Assembly (NCBI GenBank): GCA_904502185.1
Contig: CAJGDX010000071.1
Location: forward strand, 1 to 11,495
Direction of reading: 5' to 3'
Source of the DNA: an uncultured Bacteroidaceae bacterium
Lineage (GTDB): Bacteria > Bacteroidota > Bacteroidia > Bacteroidales > Bacteroidaceae
DNA: 11,495 nt
Below, piece by piece: positions 1 to 6,391 of this stretch. Position numbers and translations under genes: made by a program. How positions within the stretch are numbered: the stretch's first letter is position 1; each line of letters begins with the position of its first letter. The notes beneath the pieces were generated by a model, which was not told the DNA's origin, did not search any database, and saw nothing but the letters and a program-made list of their open reading frames with translations.

Positions 1-317
1 CAAATTGCGATCTGAGCTGCGTCAGAGAGCAACATACATACGATTGTACCCTTCTCAGCTGCCTCTTCGATAGAGAAAAGTGTTTCACCGGGAACCCAAC
101 CGTCGCTAACTGCTTTGTCGTATGTTTTTCCTTCGCGCTGACCAACGATTACGTTGAAGCCGTTGTCGCGGAGGTTGCATGCCTGACCGGGACCCTGTAC
201 ACCGTAACCGAGTACTGCGATTGTTTCGTTTTTCAATACCTCACGAGCTTTCTCAAGTGAAAACTCTTTTGAAGTCATCACATTTTCGATGACTCCGCCA
301 AAATTCAATTCTGCCAT
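1..317 (-). CDS. ilvC: Ketol-acid reductoisomerase, N-terminal part (cut by window edge)
   Basis: Partial gene; the N-terminal 105 residues are present and the rest lies beyond the left edge. The enzyme performs the second common step of valine and isoleucine synthesis: Mg-dependent alkyl migration and NAD(P)H reduction of 2-acetolactate or 2-aceto-2-hydroxybutyrate in the cytoplasm. The start is the ATG read from 317 (MAELNFGG). The Rossmann nucleotide-binding loop is visible as GYGVQGPGQ at residues 37-45, followed by NLRDNGFNVIVGQREGKTYD, whose Arg and Lys would contact the cofactor. The loop differs from the common bacterial GYGSQGHAQ and looks more like the Bacteroidota and fungal forms (family knowledge). 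It lies 37 bp after ilvN and is the last visible gene of the ilv operon. Identification is very secure; NADPH versus NADH preference cannot be decided from this fragment. Confidence 0.96.
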   Translation of the reverse strand, partial: MAELNFGGVIENVMTSKEFSLEKAREVLKNETIAVLGYGVQGPGQACNLRDNGFNVIVGQREGKTYDKAVSDGWVPGETLFSIEEAAEKGTIVCMLLSDAAQIAI

Positions 318-354
318 AATCTTTTTCTTATGTTTTGTTAAAAGTTTTTATTTG

Positions 355-906
355 TTATCTCTCGACACCTTTGCGTTTGGCATCTTCGTTGAAGAGCTGT
401 TCGCTCAGGTCTTCGTTGTAGTCTCTTGTAATTGCTACACGACCGGATTTTACATACTGCAACAGGCACTGCTCGGCTACAAATTCCTTGTAGAGCGATA
501 CAATGTCTTCGGTCTTTCCGGTTTTTTCGACAAGCACGTACGATGAGTTTATCTCGATAACGCGTGCGTCGTTGTGACGGATGATTTTAGAAACTTGCTT
601 GTTGTTAAGCATTTTGGGGGTAGAAATCTTGTAGAGTGCTACCTCCTGCATAAATATCTCTTTGTCGGTGTAGTAGTCTGCTTTTACAACGTCAATTCTC
701 TTTTCGATGCGTTTCGCTACCTTTTTAATTGTCTCTTCGTCTGACCAAAGAGTGATGGTGTAGCGGTGTACGTTTTCGATTGACGATGATGAAACGTTGA
801 GTGTCTCAATGTTCATCTGACGACGTGTAAATTCTGAGGTAACCTGATTCAAGAGACCTGCAATATTCTCGGAATATACTATTAATGTAAATAATTTTTT
901 CTCCAT
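355..906 (-). CDS. ilvN: Acetolactate synthase small (regulatory) subunit
   Basis: A 183-residue protein that binds the IlvB catalytic subunit, activates it and normally makes it sensitive to feedback inhibition by valine. The N-terminal ACT domain covers about residues 4-80 (FTLIVYSENIAGLLNQVTSE, then MNIETLNV), with the conserved Gly18 in the first loop and Asn32-Ile-Glu of the effector-site region. A C-terminal ALS-SSU domain follows at about 90-165 (E88-VALYKI, then the ARVIEI strand). The length is normal for the longer, two-domain family members. The start ATG at 906 is 29 bp from the end of ilvB, so the two subunits are co-transcribed. The symbol ilvN follows common usage for the partner of ilvB; ilvH would be equally valid. 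Valine sensitivity is inferred from the family. Confidence 0.95.
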   Translation of the reverse strand: MEKKLFTLIVYSENIAGLLNQVTSEFTRRQMNIETLNVSSSSIENVHRYTITLWSDEETIKKVAKRIEKRIDVVKADYYTDKEIFMQEVALYKISTPKMLNNKQVSKIIRHNDARVIEINSSYVLVEKTGKTEDIVSLYKEFVAEQCLLQYVKSGRVAITRDYNEDLSEQLFNEDAKRKGVER

Positions 907-935
907 AGTAGTCTTTCTTAAATACAGATTATTTA

Positions 936-2630
936 TTATCCAAATACCATTTCGTTTACTGATGCTCCGGGAGGTGTCATGGGCATGATGTTCTCCTCTT
1001 CCATGACTGCTACGTGCAACAGGAATGCTCCCTCTGTTTCGAGCATTTCCTTAATTGCGTCGTCAAGCTCGGCTCTGTCGCAAACAGTACGCGAAGGTAT
1101 GTTGTATGCTTCGGCTATCTTGTTGTAGTCGGGGTTGAGCATGGGAGTCCATGAGTAACGTTTGCCGAAGAACATCTCCTGCCACTGGCGTACGTTGCCA
1201 AGGTAGTTGTTGTTCAGAAGTATCATCTTTACAGGTGCGCCCTGTTCCATGATTGTTCCAAACTCCTGGATGTTCATCTGGAATCCACCGTCACCGCTGA
1301 ACACACATACGGTTCTGTCGGGTGCACCAAAGGTTGCGCCGATGGCTGCGGGAAGACCGAAGCCCATAGTTCCCAGTCCGCCTGATGTGAGTACACTGTG
1401 GGGCTTGGTGAACTTGAAGTAGCGGCATGACATCATCTGGTTCTGACCTACGTCGGTAACAAGTATTGCGCTGTTGCCGGTAGCTTCGCTGACGCGACGG
1501 GCAACTTCGCCCATTCTGATGGGGCCGCCATCGGGCTGAAGTGCTGGACGTATTGCTTTTTCCTCTTCGATGGCTGCGTAGTCGGCAAAACTATCTATCC
1601 ACTCCTTGTGCTCGCTCTTTTCGAGAAGAGCTGTGATGAGGGGGAGTGTCTCCTTGCAGTCGCCTATTACAGGAATATCTGCGTGTACGTTCTTGTTTAT
1701 CTCCGATGGGTCTATGTCAAGGTGTATGACCTTTGCCTGTTTTGCATATGTAGATATAAGGCCTGTTACGCGGTCGCTGAATCTCATACCCACTGCTATC
1801 AGTACGTCGCAGTTGTTGGTATTGACGTTGGGGCCGAGGTTTCCGTGCATTCCCAACATTCCCATGTTAAGGGGGTGGTCGCTTGCGAGGGCTGAAAGAC
1901 CGAGCAGTGTTCTGCCTACGGGGAGGTTTGCCTTTTCGATGAATTCTTTCAACTCTTCATGTGCATTGGCAAGCTCTACTCCCTGACCTACAAGCACCAA
2001 AGGACGTGCCGAACGGTTGATGAGTTCTGCAGCCGCTGCAATTGCTTTTTCGTCGGGTTTGGGGTAGGGCACGTAGCTTCTGATGAAGTCAACCTTTGTG
2101 GGTTCGTATGCAACTTGTGAGGTCTGTGCATTTTTTGTGAAGTCGAGGACTACGGGTCCGGGACGTCCGCTGCGTGCTATGTAGAAAGCGCGCGATACTG
2201 CCCAGGCAACATCCTCTGCTCTTCTTATCTGGTAGCTCCATTTTGCAATGGGCTGTGTGACACCTACGAGGTCTACTTCCTGGAAGAAGTCTGTACCGAG
2301 TACTGATGACATTACCTGTCCGGCTATAAGAACTACGGGGGTACTGTCAAGCATTGCATCAGCAATTCCGGTAAGCGTATTTGTTGCTCCGGGACCGCTT
2401 GTTACTATACAAACGCCCACTTTGCCCGATGAACGTGCATAACCTTGTGCTGCGTGTAGTGCGCCTTGCTCGTGACGTACAAGAATCTGTTTGAAATCCT
2501 CCTGATGGTCGTACAGCGCATCAAACACCGGCATAATTGAACCGCCGGGATAGCCAAAGATGGTGTCTACCTGCTCGTTCTGCAAAGAACGCATCAGGGC
2601 TTCCGCACCTCTAATAATCTCTTTTTCCAT
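936..2630 (-). CDS. ilvB: Acetolactate synthase large (catalytic) subunit
   Basis: A 564-residue thiamine-diphosphate enzyme that condenses two pyruvates to acetolactate, or pyruvate with 2-oxobutyrate to acetohydroxybutyrate, the first committed step of valine/leucine and isoleucine synthesis. The N-terminal ThDP-pyrimidine domain contains YPGGSIMPVFDAL (27-39) and the catalytic glutamate E54 in RHEQGALHAAQGYAR. A central FAD-binding-type domain spans about 190-340 (GMRFSDRVTG at 281-290). The C-terminal pyrophosphate domain carries the metal-binding motif beginning GDGGFQMN at 446 and closing at the NNN run (473-475). The C-terminus ends in the typical MPMTPPGAS segment. Start at 2630 gives MEKEIIRGAEAL, the usual family N-terminus. 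It lies 21 bp after ilvD and 29 bp before ilvN. ilvI or ilvG would be alternative names; the anabolic function is supported by the operon. Confidence 0.97.
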   Translation of the reverse strand: MEKEIIRGAEALMRSLQNEQVDTIFGYPGGSIMPVFDALYDHQEDFKQILVRHEQGALHAAQGYARSSGKVGVCIVTSGPGATNTLTGIADAMLDSTPVVLIAGQVMSSVLGTDFFQEVDLVGVTQPIAKWSYQIRRAEDVAWAVSRAFYIARSGRPGPVVLDFTKNAQTSQVAYEPTKVDFIRSYVPYPKPDEKAIAAAAELINRSARPLVLVGQGVELANAHEELKEFIEKANLPVGRTLLGLSALASDHPLNMGMLGMHGNLGPNVNTNNCDVLIAVGMRFSDRVTGLISTYAKQAKVIHLDIDPSEINKNVHADIPVIGDCKETLPLITALLEKSEHKEWIDSFADYAAIEEEKAIRPALQPDGGPIRMGEVARRVSEATGNSAILVTDVGQNQMMSCRYFKFTKPHSVLTSGGLGTMGFGLPAAIGATFGAPDRTVCVFSGDGGFQMNIQEFGTIMEQGAPVKMILLNNNYLGNVRQWQEMFFGKRYSWTPMLNPDYNKIAEAYNIPSRTVCDRAELDDAIKEMLETEGAFLLHVAVMEEENIMPMTPPGASVNEMVFG

Positions 2631-2651
2631 GGTTTTCCGGTTTTTCGTTTG

Positions 2652-4454
2652 TTAATCTATTATTCTTACACCGCCTTTATCTGCTGAGCTTACCATGTTA
2701 GCGTATGCTTTGAGGCTTTTGGGAATTACTCTGTCACGTGTCAATGGGAACATTTCACGCGCGGCAAGCTCCTCGTCGCTCAGTTTTACATTTATTGTGC
2801 GGTTGGGTATATCTATTTCTATAATGTCGCCGTCGCGCAGTTTGCCTACGTTGCCGCCTGCTGCTGCCTCGGGTGATATGTGACCTATACTGAGGCCCGA
2901 TGTTCCGCCGCTGAAGCGTCCATCGGTGATGAGGGCACACTCTTTGCCCAGATGACGTGACTTGATGTACGAGGTGGGGTAGAGCATCTCCTGCATGCCG
3001 GGGCCGCCTTTGGGGCCTTCGTAGATGATGACTACCACGTCGCCAGCCTGTACTTTGCCGCCAAGGATACCCTCGACTGCTGCATCCTGCGAGTCGAACA
3101 CTTTTGCTGTGCCGCTGAACTTCCAGATGCTTTCGTCAACACCTGCCGTTTTTACTACGCATCCGTCCTGTGCGATGTTGCCAAAGAGGATGGCAAGACC
3201 GCCGTCCTTTGAGTAGGCATGTTCAAGGTCGCGGATACAGCCGTTGGCGCGGTCGGTGTCGAGTGACTCCCACATTGCGCTCTGTGAACCCAATACGTTG
3301 CTGAATACGTTGGCGGGCGCTGTGCCGTAGATGCGTGCTGCCTCGGGGTCTATGTTGTCGCTGAGTATGCTGTATTTTGCTATGTCTTCGCCGAGTGTTG
3401 CACCGTCGACGCGCTTAACATCGGTGTAGAGAAGACCGCCTTTGGCAAGTTCGCCAAGGATTCCCAGAATACCGCCTGCGCGTCCACAATCCTCAACACT
3501 ATATTTTGCAGTGTTGGGTGCTAGCTTGCACAAGCAGGGTACGGCGCGGCTCAGTTTGTCTATGTCTTCCATCTTGAAGTCTACGCCTGCCTCCTGTGCT
3601 ACTGCCAACAAGTGGAGAATTGTGTTTGTTGAACCTCCCATGGCGATGTCCAGTGTCATTGCGTTGAGGAATGCTTCGCGTGTTGCAATGCTTTTGGGCA
3701 GTACGCTTTCGTCGCCCTGCTCATAGTATTTGTAGGCATTTTCGACAACGAGTTTGGCTGCGTCTTTCATCAACTGCTGACGGTTGGTGTGTGTGGCAAG
3801 TATGGTGCCATTGCCGGGAAGCGAAAGACCGATGGCTTCGGTGAGCGCGTTCATTGAGTTTGCTGTGAACATTCCCGAACAGCAACCGCAACCGGGGCAT
3901 GCGCGTTTCTCAACCTCGGCAAGCTCTTCGTCAGATACAGAGGTGTCTGCGCCTTTGACCATTGCAGATATAAGGTCGAGCGTCTCTCCTTTGTATTTTC
4001 CTGCCTCCATGGGGCCGCCTGATACAAAAACTGTGGGGATGTTCAGACGCATCGATGCCATGAGCATACCCGGAGTGATTTTGTCGCAGTTGGAGATACA
4101 TACGAGCGCGTCTACCTTGTGGGCGTTGCACATGTACTCAACGCTGTCGGCAATGATGTCACGCGAGGGAAGTGAGTATAACATTCCGTCGGGTCCCATT
4201 GCAATTCCGTCGTCAATGGCTATGGTGTTGAATTCGGCAGCATAGCAACCGAGCTTCTCAATCTCCTTTTTTATGAGTTGTCCTGCTTCGTGCAGGTGTG
4301 TATGTCCGGGGACAAGCTGGGTGAAAGAGTTGGCTATGGCGATGATGGGCTTGCCGAACATCTCGTGCTTCATGCCGTTGGCTACCCACAATGCTCTTGC
4401 GCCTGCCATTCTTCTACCTTCGGTACATTGTGTACTGCGTAATTTGTTTTTCAT
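2652..4454 (-). CDS. ilvD: Dihydroxy-acid dehydratase
   Basis: A 600-residue iron-sulfur dehydratase that converts 2,3-dihydroxy-isovalerate and 2,3-dihydroxy-3-methylvalerate to the 2-oxo acids that precede valine/leucine and isoleucine. Visible signatures are NSFTQLVPGH (42-51), DDGIAMG near 81-87, the cluster and Mg site CISNCDKITPG (119-129, with C123, D124 and K125), and the cysteine-rich ACPGCGCCSGMFTANSMN (185-202). The C-terminal GRFSGGTSGLSIGHISPEA motif is also present. The VPGH rather than a Cys at the first site places it with the E. coli-like class that carries an oxygen-sensitive 4Fe-4S cluster (family knowledge), which suits an anaerobe. It is the first gene of the operon, preceded by the leader attenuator; the terminator T-run ends only 14 bp upstream of the start codon at 4454. 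Confidence 0.97.
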   Translation of the reverse strand: MKNKLRSTQCTEGRRMAGARALWVANGMKHEMFGKPIIAIANSFTQLVPGHTHLHEAGQLIKKEIEKLGCYAAEFNTIAIDDGIAMGPDGMLYSLPSRDIIADSVEYMCNAHKVDALVCISNCDKITPGMLMASMRLNIPTVFVSGGPMEAGKYKGETLDLISAMVKGADTSVSDEELAEVEKRACPGCGCCSGMFTANSMNALTEAIGLSLPGNGTILATHTNRQQLMKDAAKLVVENAYKYYEQGDESVLPKSIATREAFLNAMTLDIAMGGSTNTILHLLAVAQEAGVDFKMEDIDKLSRAVPCLCKLAPNTAKYSVEDCGRAGGILGILGELAKGGLLYTDVKRVDGATLGEDIAKYSILSDNIDPEAARIYGTAPANVFSNVLGSQSAMWESLDTDRANGCIRDLEHAYSKDGGLAILFGNIAQDGCVVKTAGVDESIWKFSGTAKVFDSQDAAVEGILGGKVQAGDVVVIIYEGPKGGPGMQEMLYPTSYIKSRHLGKECALITDGRFSGGTSGLSIGHISPEAAAGGNVGKLRDGDIIEIDIPNRTINVKLSDEELAAREMFPLTRDRVIPKSLKAYANMVSSADKGGVRIID

Positions 4455-4468
4455 ACTTTTTTTATATC

Positions 4469-4498
4469 AAAAAAACCTTTCTCAATCAATGAGAAAGG
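4469..4498 (-). terminator. Intrinsic terminator of the ilv leader (attenuator)
   Basis: On the minus strand a perfect 9-bp stem (CCTTTCTCA paired with TGAGAAAGG, written as seen on the plus strand at 4476-4484 and 4490-4498) has a 5-nt loop and is followed directly by seven T residues (4469-4475). It sits between the leader peptide and the ilvD start, where a plain terminator would block the operon, so it must be conditional. Its upstream arm overlaps the 3' arm of the antiterminator listed separately. The hairpin is direct sequence evidence; its regulated role is inferred from the layout. Confidence 0.88.
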
Positions 4499-4536
4499 CC
4501 TGTAATTTATATTTATAAATGCACAGCCATATTCTC
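4491..4536 (-). promoter_or_regulatory. Predicted antiterminator hairpin of the ilv leader
   Basis: An imperfect long hairpin can form on the minus strand in four nested blocks: GAGAA (4536-4532) with TTCTC (4495-4491); GG (4528-4527) with CC (4498-4497); CTGT (4526-4523) with ACAG (4503-4500); and ATTTAT (4520-4515) with ATAAAT (4510-4505), closing a 4-nt loop. This is about 17 bp with small bulges. It uses bases 4491-4498, which are also the upstream arm of the terminator stem, so the two structures exclude each other. Its 5' arm begins 3 nt after the leader stop codon, where a ribosome that finishes the leader would cover it. Pairing was worked out by eye; no folding energy was computed. 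Confidence 0.7.
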
Positions 4537-4539
4537 CTA

Positions 4540-4599
4540 TTAGTCGTACAGGATAACCACCACGCTAAGTCGTAGATATGTGAAGCTGCTTGTAAGCAT
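4540..4599 (-). CDS. ilv operon leader peptide (Val/Ile/Leu-rich)
   Basis: A 19-codon reading frame, ATG at 4599 to TAA at 4540, encodes MLTSSFTYLRLSVVVILYD. Eight of 19 residues are branched-chain amino acids, including five consecutive codons Val-Val-Val-Ile-Leu at positions 13-17, close to the stop. The three amino acids sensed are the end products of the operon's pathway. The start is about 16-18 nt after the expected transcription start and lacks a Shine-Dalgarno sequence but has the A-rich upstream region usual in Bacteroidota. By analogy with enterobacterial ilv leaders, stalling at the Val-Ile-Leu run would leave the antiterminator free to form, whereas rapid translation to the stop would mask it and allow termination. 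Translation of the peptide is inferred, but composition, placement and the matched RNA structures agree strongly. Confidence 0.87.
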   Translation of the reverse strand: MLTSSFTYLRLSVVVILYD

Positions 4600-4621
4600 A
4601 TTTTCGTTTTTAAAATTCACG

Positions 4622-4652
4622 CAAATATACTCTCTTTTTTTAGTATGACAAA
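4622..4652 (-). promoter_or_regulatory. Bacteroidota-type promoter of the ilv operon
   Basis: Reading the minus strand, TTTG (4652-4649) is followed after exactly 19 nt by TATATTTG (4629-4622). This fits the primary sigma factor consensus of Bacteroidota, TTTG at -33 and TAnnTTTG at -7. Transcription should start near 4615-4617, giving a very short 5' leader before the leader-peptide ATG at 4599. Position and spacing fit the attenuator downstream. The transcription start is predicted, not measured. Confidence 0.85.
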
Positions 4653-4821
4653 AGATTATGGCTAAAAATCGGGTTTTAATTGTGTTTTATCGCTGTTTTT
4701 GCTTGAAAAATAAGTTTTAAGAGTGTTTTTTCATATTGATACATACGTATTTTGGGGAGATATGTGTGATGGGTGGAAAAAGATTTTTAAACAAAGTGAT
4801 TTTTTCTACACAATATTAAAT

Positions 4822-4829
4822 TATCTTTG
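4822..4829 (+). promoter_or_regulatory. Probable -7 promoter element for the mscS-like gene
   Basis: TATCTTTG is a perfect match to the Bacteroidota -7 consensus TAnnTTTG and lies 20 bp before the ATG at 4850. The -33 position 19 bp upstream reads ATTT within a T-rich stretch, a poor match to TTTG, so the promoter may be weaker or factor-assisted. The rest of the divergent spacer (about 4655-4820) is AT-rich and holds no further gene or structure that I can support. Confidence 0.65.
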
Positions 4830-4849
4830 TGCTTTAATATATTAAAATA

Positions 4850-6115
4850 ATGAATAGCGAGATTGTTTCTTTTATGCAGCAGCTGGGTATAGCTGCTTCG
4901 TATTTGCCTGTTATATACTGGTCGGTAGTGACCTTGGTTATTATTTGTGTCATCTACTTGTCGAACGTTTTGTGTCATGGTGTTATTATTCCGTTGGTGC
5001 GTAAGGTTACTCTAAGGACGCAGATCGATTGGGATGATACTATCTTAAATGACAATGTTCTTAAGACTGCATGTGCGTTAGTGCCTCCGGTTATCCTGAT
5101 AATATTGCTCCCGATATTCTTTTCTGGTGATAATGCACTGAATGTTATGTCTTTAAAGGCTTGTAACGTTTACGTTGCAATAGTGACGGTGAAGCTGATG
5201 TGTACGATACTTACATCGTTGTATATACTATCCAGCCAGCATGAAAAATTGAAGAACCGTTCTTTGAAAGGGGTGTTCCAAATGCTGAAACTGGTTGTTA
5301 TATGCGTGGGCGTGATAATTGTCATCAGTGAACTTATGGATAAGGATCCGGTAAAGATTATTGCAGGATTCGGTGCTTCGGCTGCTATTCTGATGCTGGT
5401 CTTTAAGGATACGATTATGGGACTTGTTGCTGGTGTGCAACTATCTATAAATGACATGCTTCGTCCCGGTGACTGGATAACAATACCTAAGTTTGGTGCA
5501 GATGGCGAGGTGGTAGAGGTTACCCTTACAACCGTCAAGGTTCAGAACTGGGATAAGACCATTACAACTATTCCTCCGTATCTGCTGGTGAGCGATTCGT
5601 TTCAGAACTGGCGTGGTATGTGGAATTATGGTGGTCGTCGTGTAAAGCGTTCTGTGTTTATTGATATGCAGTCGATTGCTTTTTGCGATGAAGAGTTGCT
5701 TGCACGACTCGCTGCTGAGGGACGTCTCAATGGTATTGAAATGGATGGTGGTTCGCCTGTGAATCTTTATGTCTTCCGTAAGTATCTTGAGAACTTTTTG
5801 CGTAATCATCCACGTGTCAATAGTGAGATGATGATAATGGTGCGTCAGTTGCAGCCTACTCCTCAGGGGTTGCCTCTCGAACTTTATTTCTTTTCCGATG
5901 GTACTGCCTGGGTTCCATACGAGAATCTTCAGTCAGAGGTTTTTGAACATCTGTTTGCTGTGATGCCACAGTTTGGACTTCGTGTGTTTCAGTCTCCTGC
6001 AGGAACAGATTTTTCAGTCGTCCCCGATAGAGTCAATAAGGTGGTCGAGGCTCCTAAAAGCAGACCTCAGCGCCGTAAAAAACAGTTGCCTGATAATTCC
6101 AATACTCTTTTTTAA
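4850..6115 (+). CDS. MscS-family mechanosensitive channel, YbdG-like
   Basis: A 421-residue inner-membrane protein of the small-conductance mechanosensitive channel family, which opens under membrane tension to release solutes during osmotic downshock. Hydrophobic segments lie at about 18-42, 76-92, 104-128 and 145-163, followed by the glycine/alanine-rich pore helix around 168-200 (IIAGFGASAAILMLVF, then MGLVAGVQLS). The cytoplasmic beta domain follows with NDMLRPGDWITIPKFGADG (201-219) and LTTVKVQNWDKTITTIP (226-242). The segment SDSFQNWRGM (248-257) matches the YbdG/MscM branch of E. coli better than classical MscS, and the length is close to that of YbdG (about 415). The C-terminus is basic (QRRKKQ). 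It is divergent from ilv and has its own terminator, so it is probably monocistronic. Family placement is firm; ion selectivity and gating threshold are unknown. Confidence 0.92.
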   Translation: MNSEIVSFMQQLGIAASYLPVIYWSVVTLVIICVIYLSNVLCHGVIIPLVRKVTLRTQIDWDDTILNDNVLKTACALVPPVILIILLPIFFSGDNALNVMSLKACNVYVAIVTVKLMCTILTSLYILSSQHEKLKNRSLKGVFQMLKLVVICVGVIIVISELMDKDPVKIIAGFGASAAILMLVFKDTIMGLVAGVQLSINDMLRPGDWITIPKFGADGEVVEVTLTTVKVQNWDKTITTIPPYLLVSDSFQNWRGMWNYGGRRVKRSVFIDMQSIAFCDEELLARLAAEGRLNGIEMDGGSPVNLYVFRKYLENFLRNHPRVNSEMMIMVRQLQPTPQGLPLELYFFSDGTAWVPYENLQSEVFEHLFAVMPQFGLRVFQSPAGTDFSVVPDRVNKVVEAPKSRPQRRKKQLPDNSNTLF

Positions 6116-6150
6116 CACAAAAGAATTTAGTATACTTGTTTACTGATATA

Positions 6151-6201
6151 GCGATTGTATTGTAGTGTTTATGATGCAATCGCTTTTTATTTTTCTTTTT
6201 T
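6151..6201 (+). terminator. Intrinsic terminator after the mscS-like gene
   Basis: GCGATTG (6151-6157) pairs with CAATCGC (6177-6183), and the pairing can continue inward to about 13 bp with three G-U pairs around a 7-nt loop. A T-rich tract (6184-6201) follows directly. It lies 35 bp after the stop codon, so it separates the channel gene from gadB, which must then have its own promoter. Confidence 0.8.
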
Positions 6202-6391
6202 GAGGATGTAACTTGGGGTTAATTTATATAATTCAAAATTACATATTATCTTGTCTGTTGCTTCAGAACTTCCTATTCTAAAAAAATACAAATAAGAAAA
6301 ACGGTACGAACCATTGTGGCGAAATGATGTTGTTCTAAGAAACTGTTTGTTATTCAGACAGCTACAGAATTAACCATAAAATCTCACTACA
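6202..6391 (+). promoter_or_regulatory. gadB upstream region with small hairpin at 6343-6361
   Basis: This AT-rich stretch must contain the gadB promoter because a terminator closes the preceding gene, but I find no full TTTG/TAnnTTTG pair; TATCTTGT near 6247-6254 is only a near match to the -7 element. An inverted repeat, CTGTTTG (6343-6349) and CAGACAG (6355-6361) with a 5-nt loop, lies about 30 bp before the ATG. It could be an operator or a 5'-UTR hairpin. No function is assigned. Confidence 0.4.

Noticed and set aside
289..546. 85-residue plus-strand open frame opposite ilvN and ilvC start
   Set aside because: It runs across the ilvN gene and the ilvN-ilvC spacer on the opposite strand; hydrophobic look is explained by the reverse of ilvN codons.
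1606..1986. 126-residue plus-strand frame opposite ilvB
   Set aside because: Shadow of ilvB with no independent promoter, family resemblance or start context.
3784..4245. 153-residue plus-strand open frame opposite ilvD
   Set aside because: It lies wholly inside the well-conserved ilvD gene, has the Ser/Pro/Ala-rich composition of a shadow frame and no recognisable domain or start signal.
4655..4820. AT-rich divergent spacer considered as a riboswitch or small RNA gene
   Set aside because: No stable structure or known riboswitch core was recognised; low-complexity T-rich sequence only.
5441..5809. 122-residue minus-strand frame opposite the mscS-like gene
   Set aside because: Reverse shadow of a clear channel gene; His/Thr-rich without any recognised domain.
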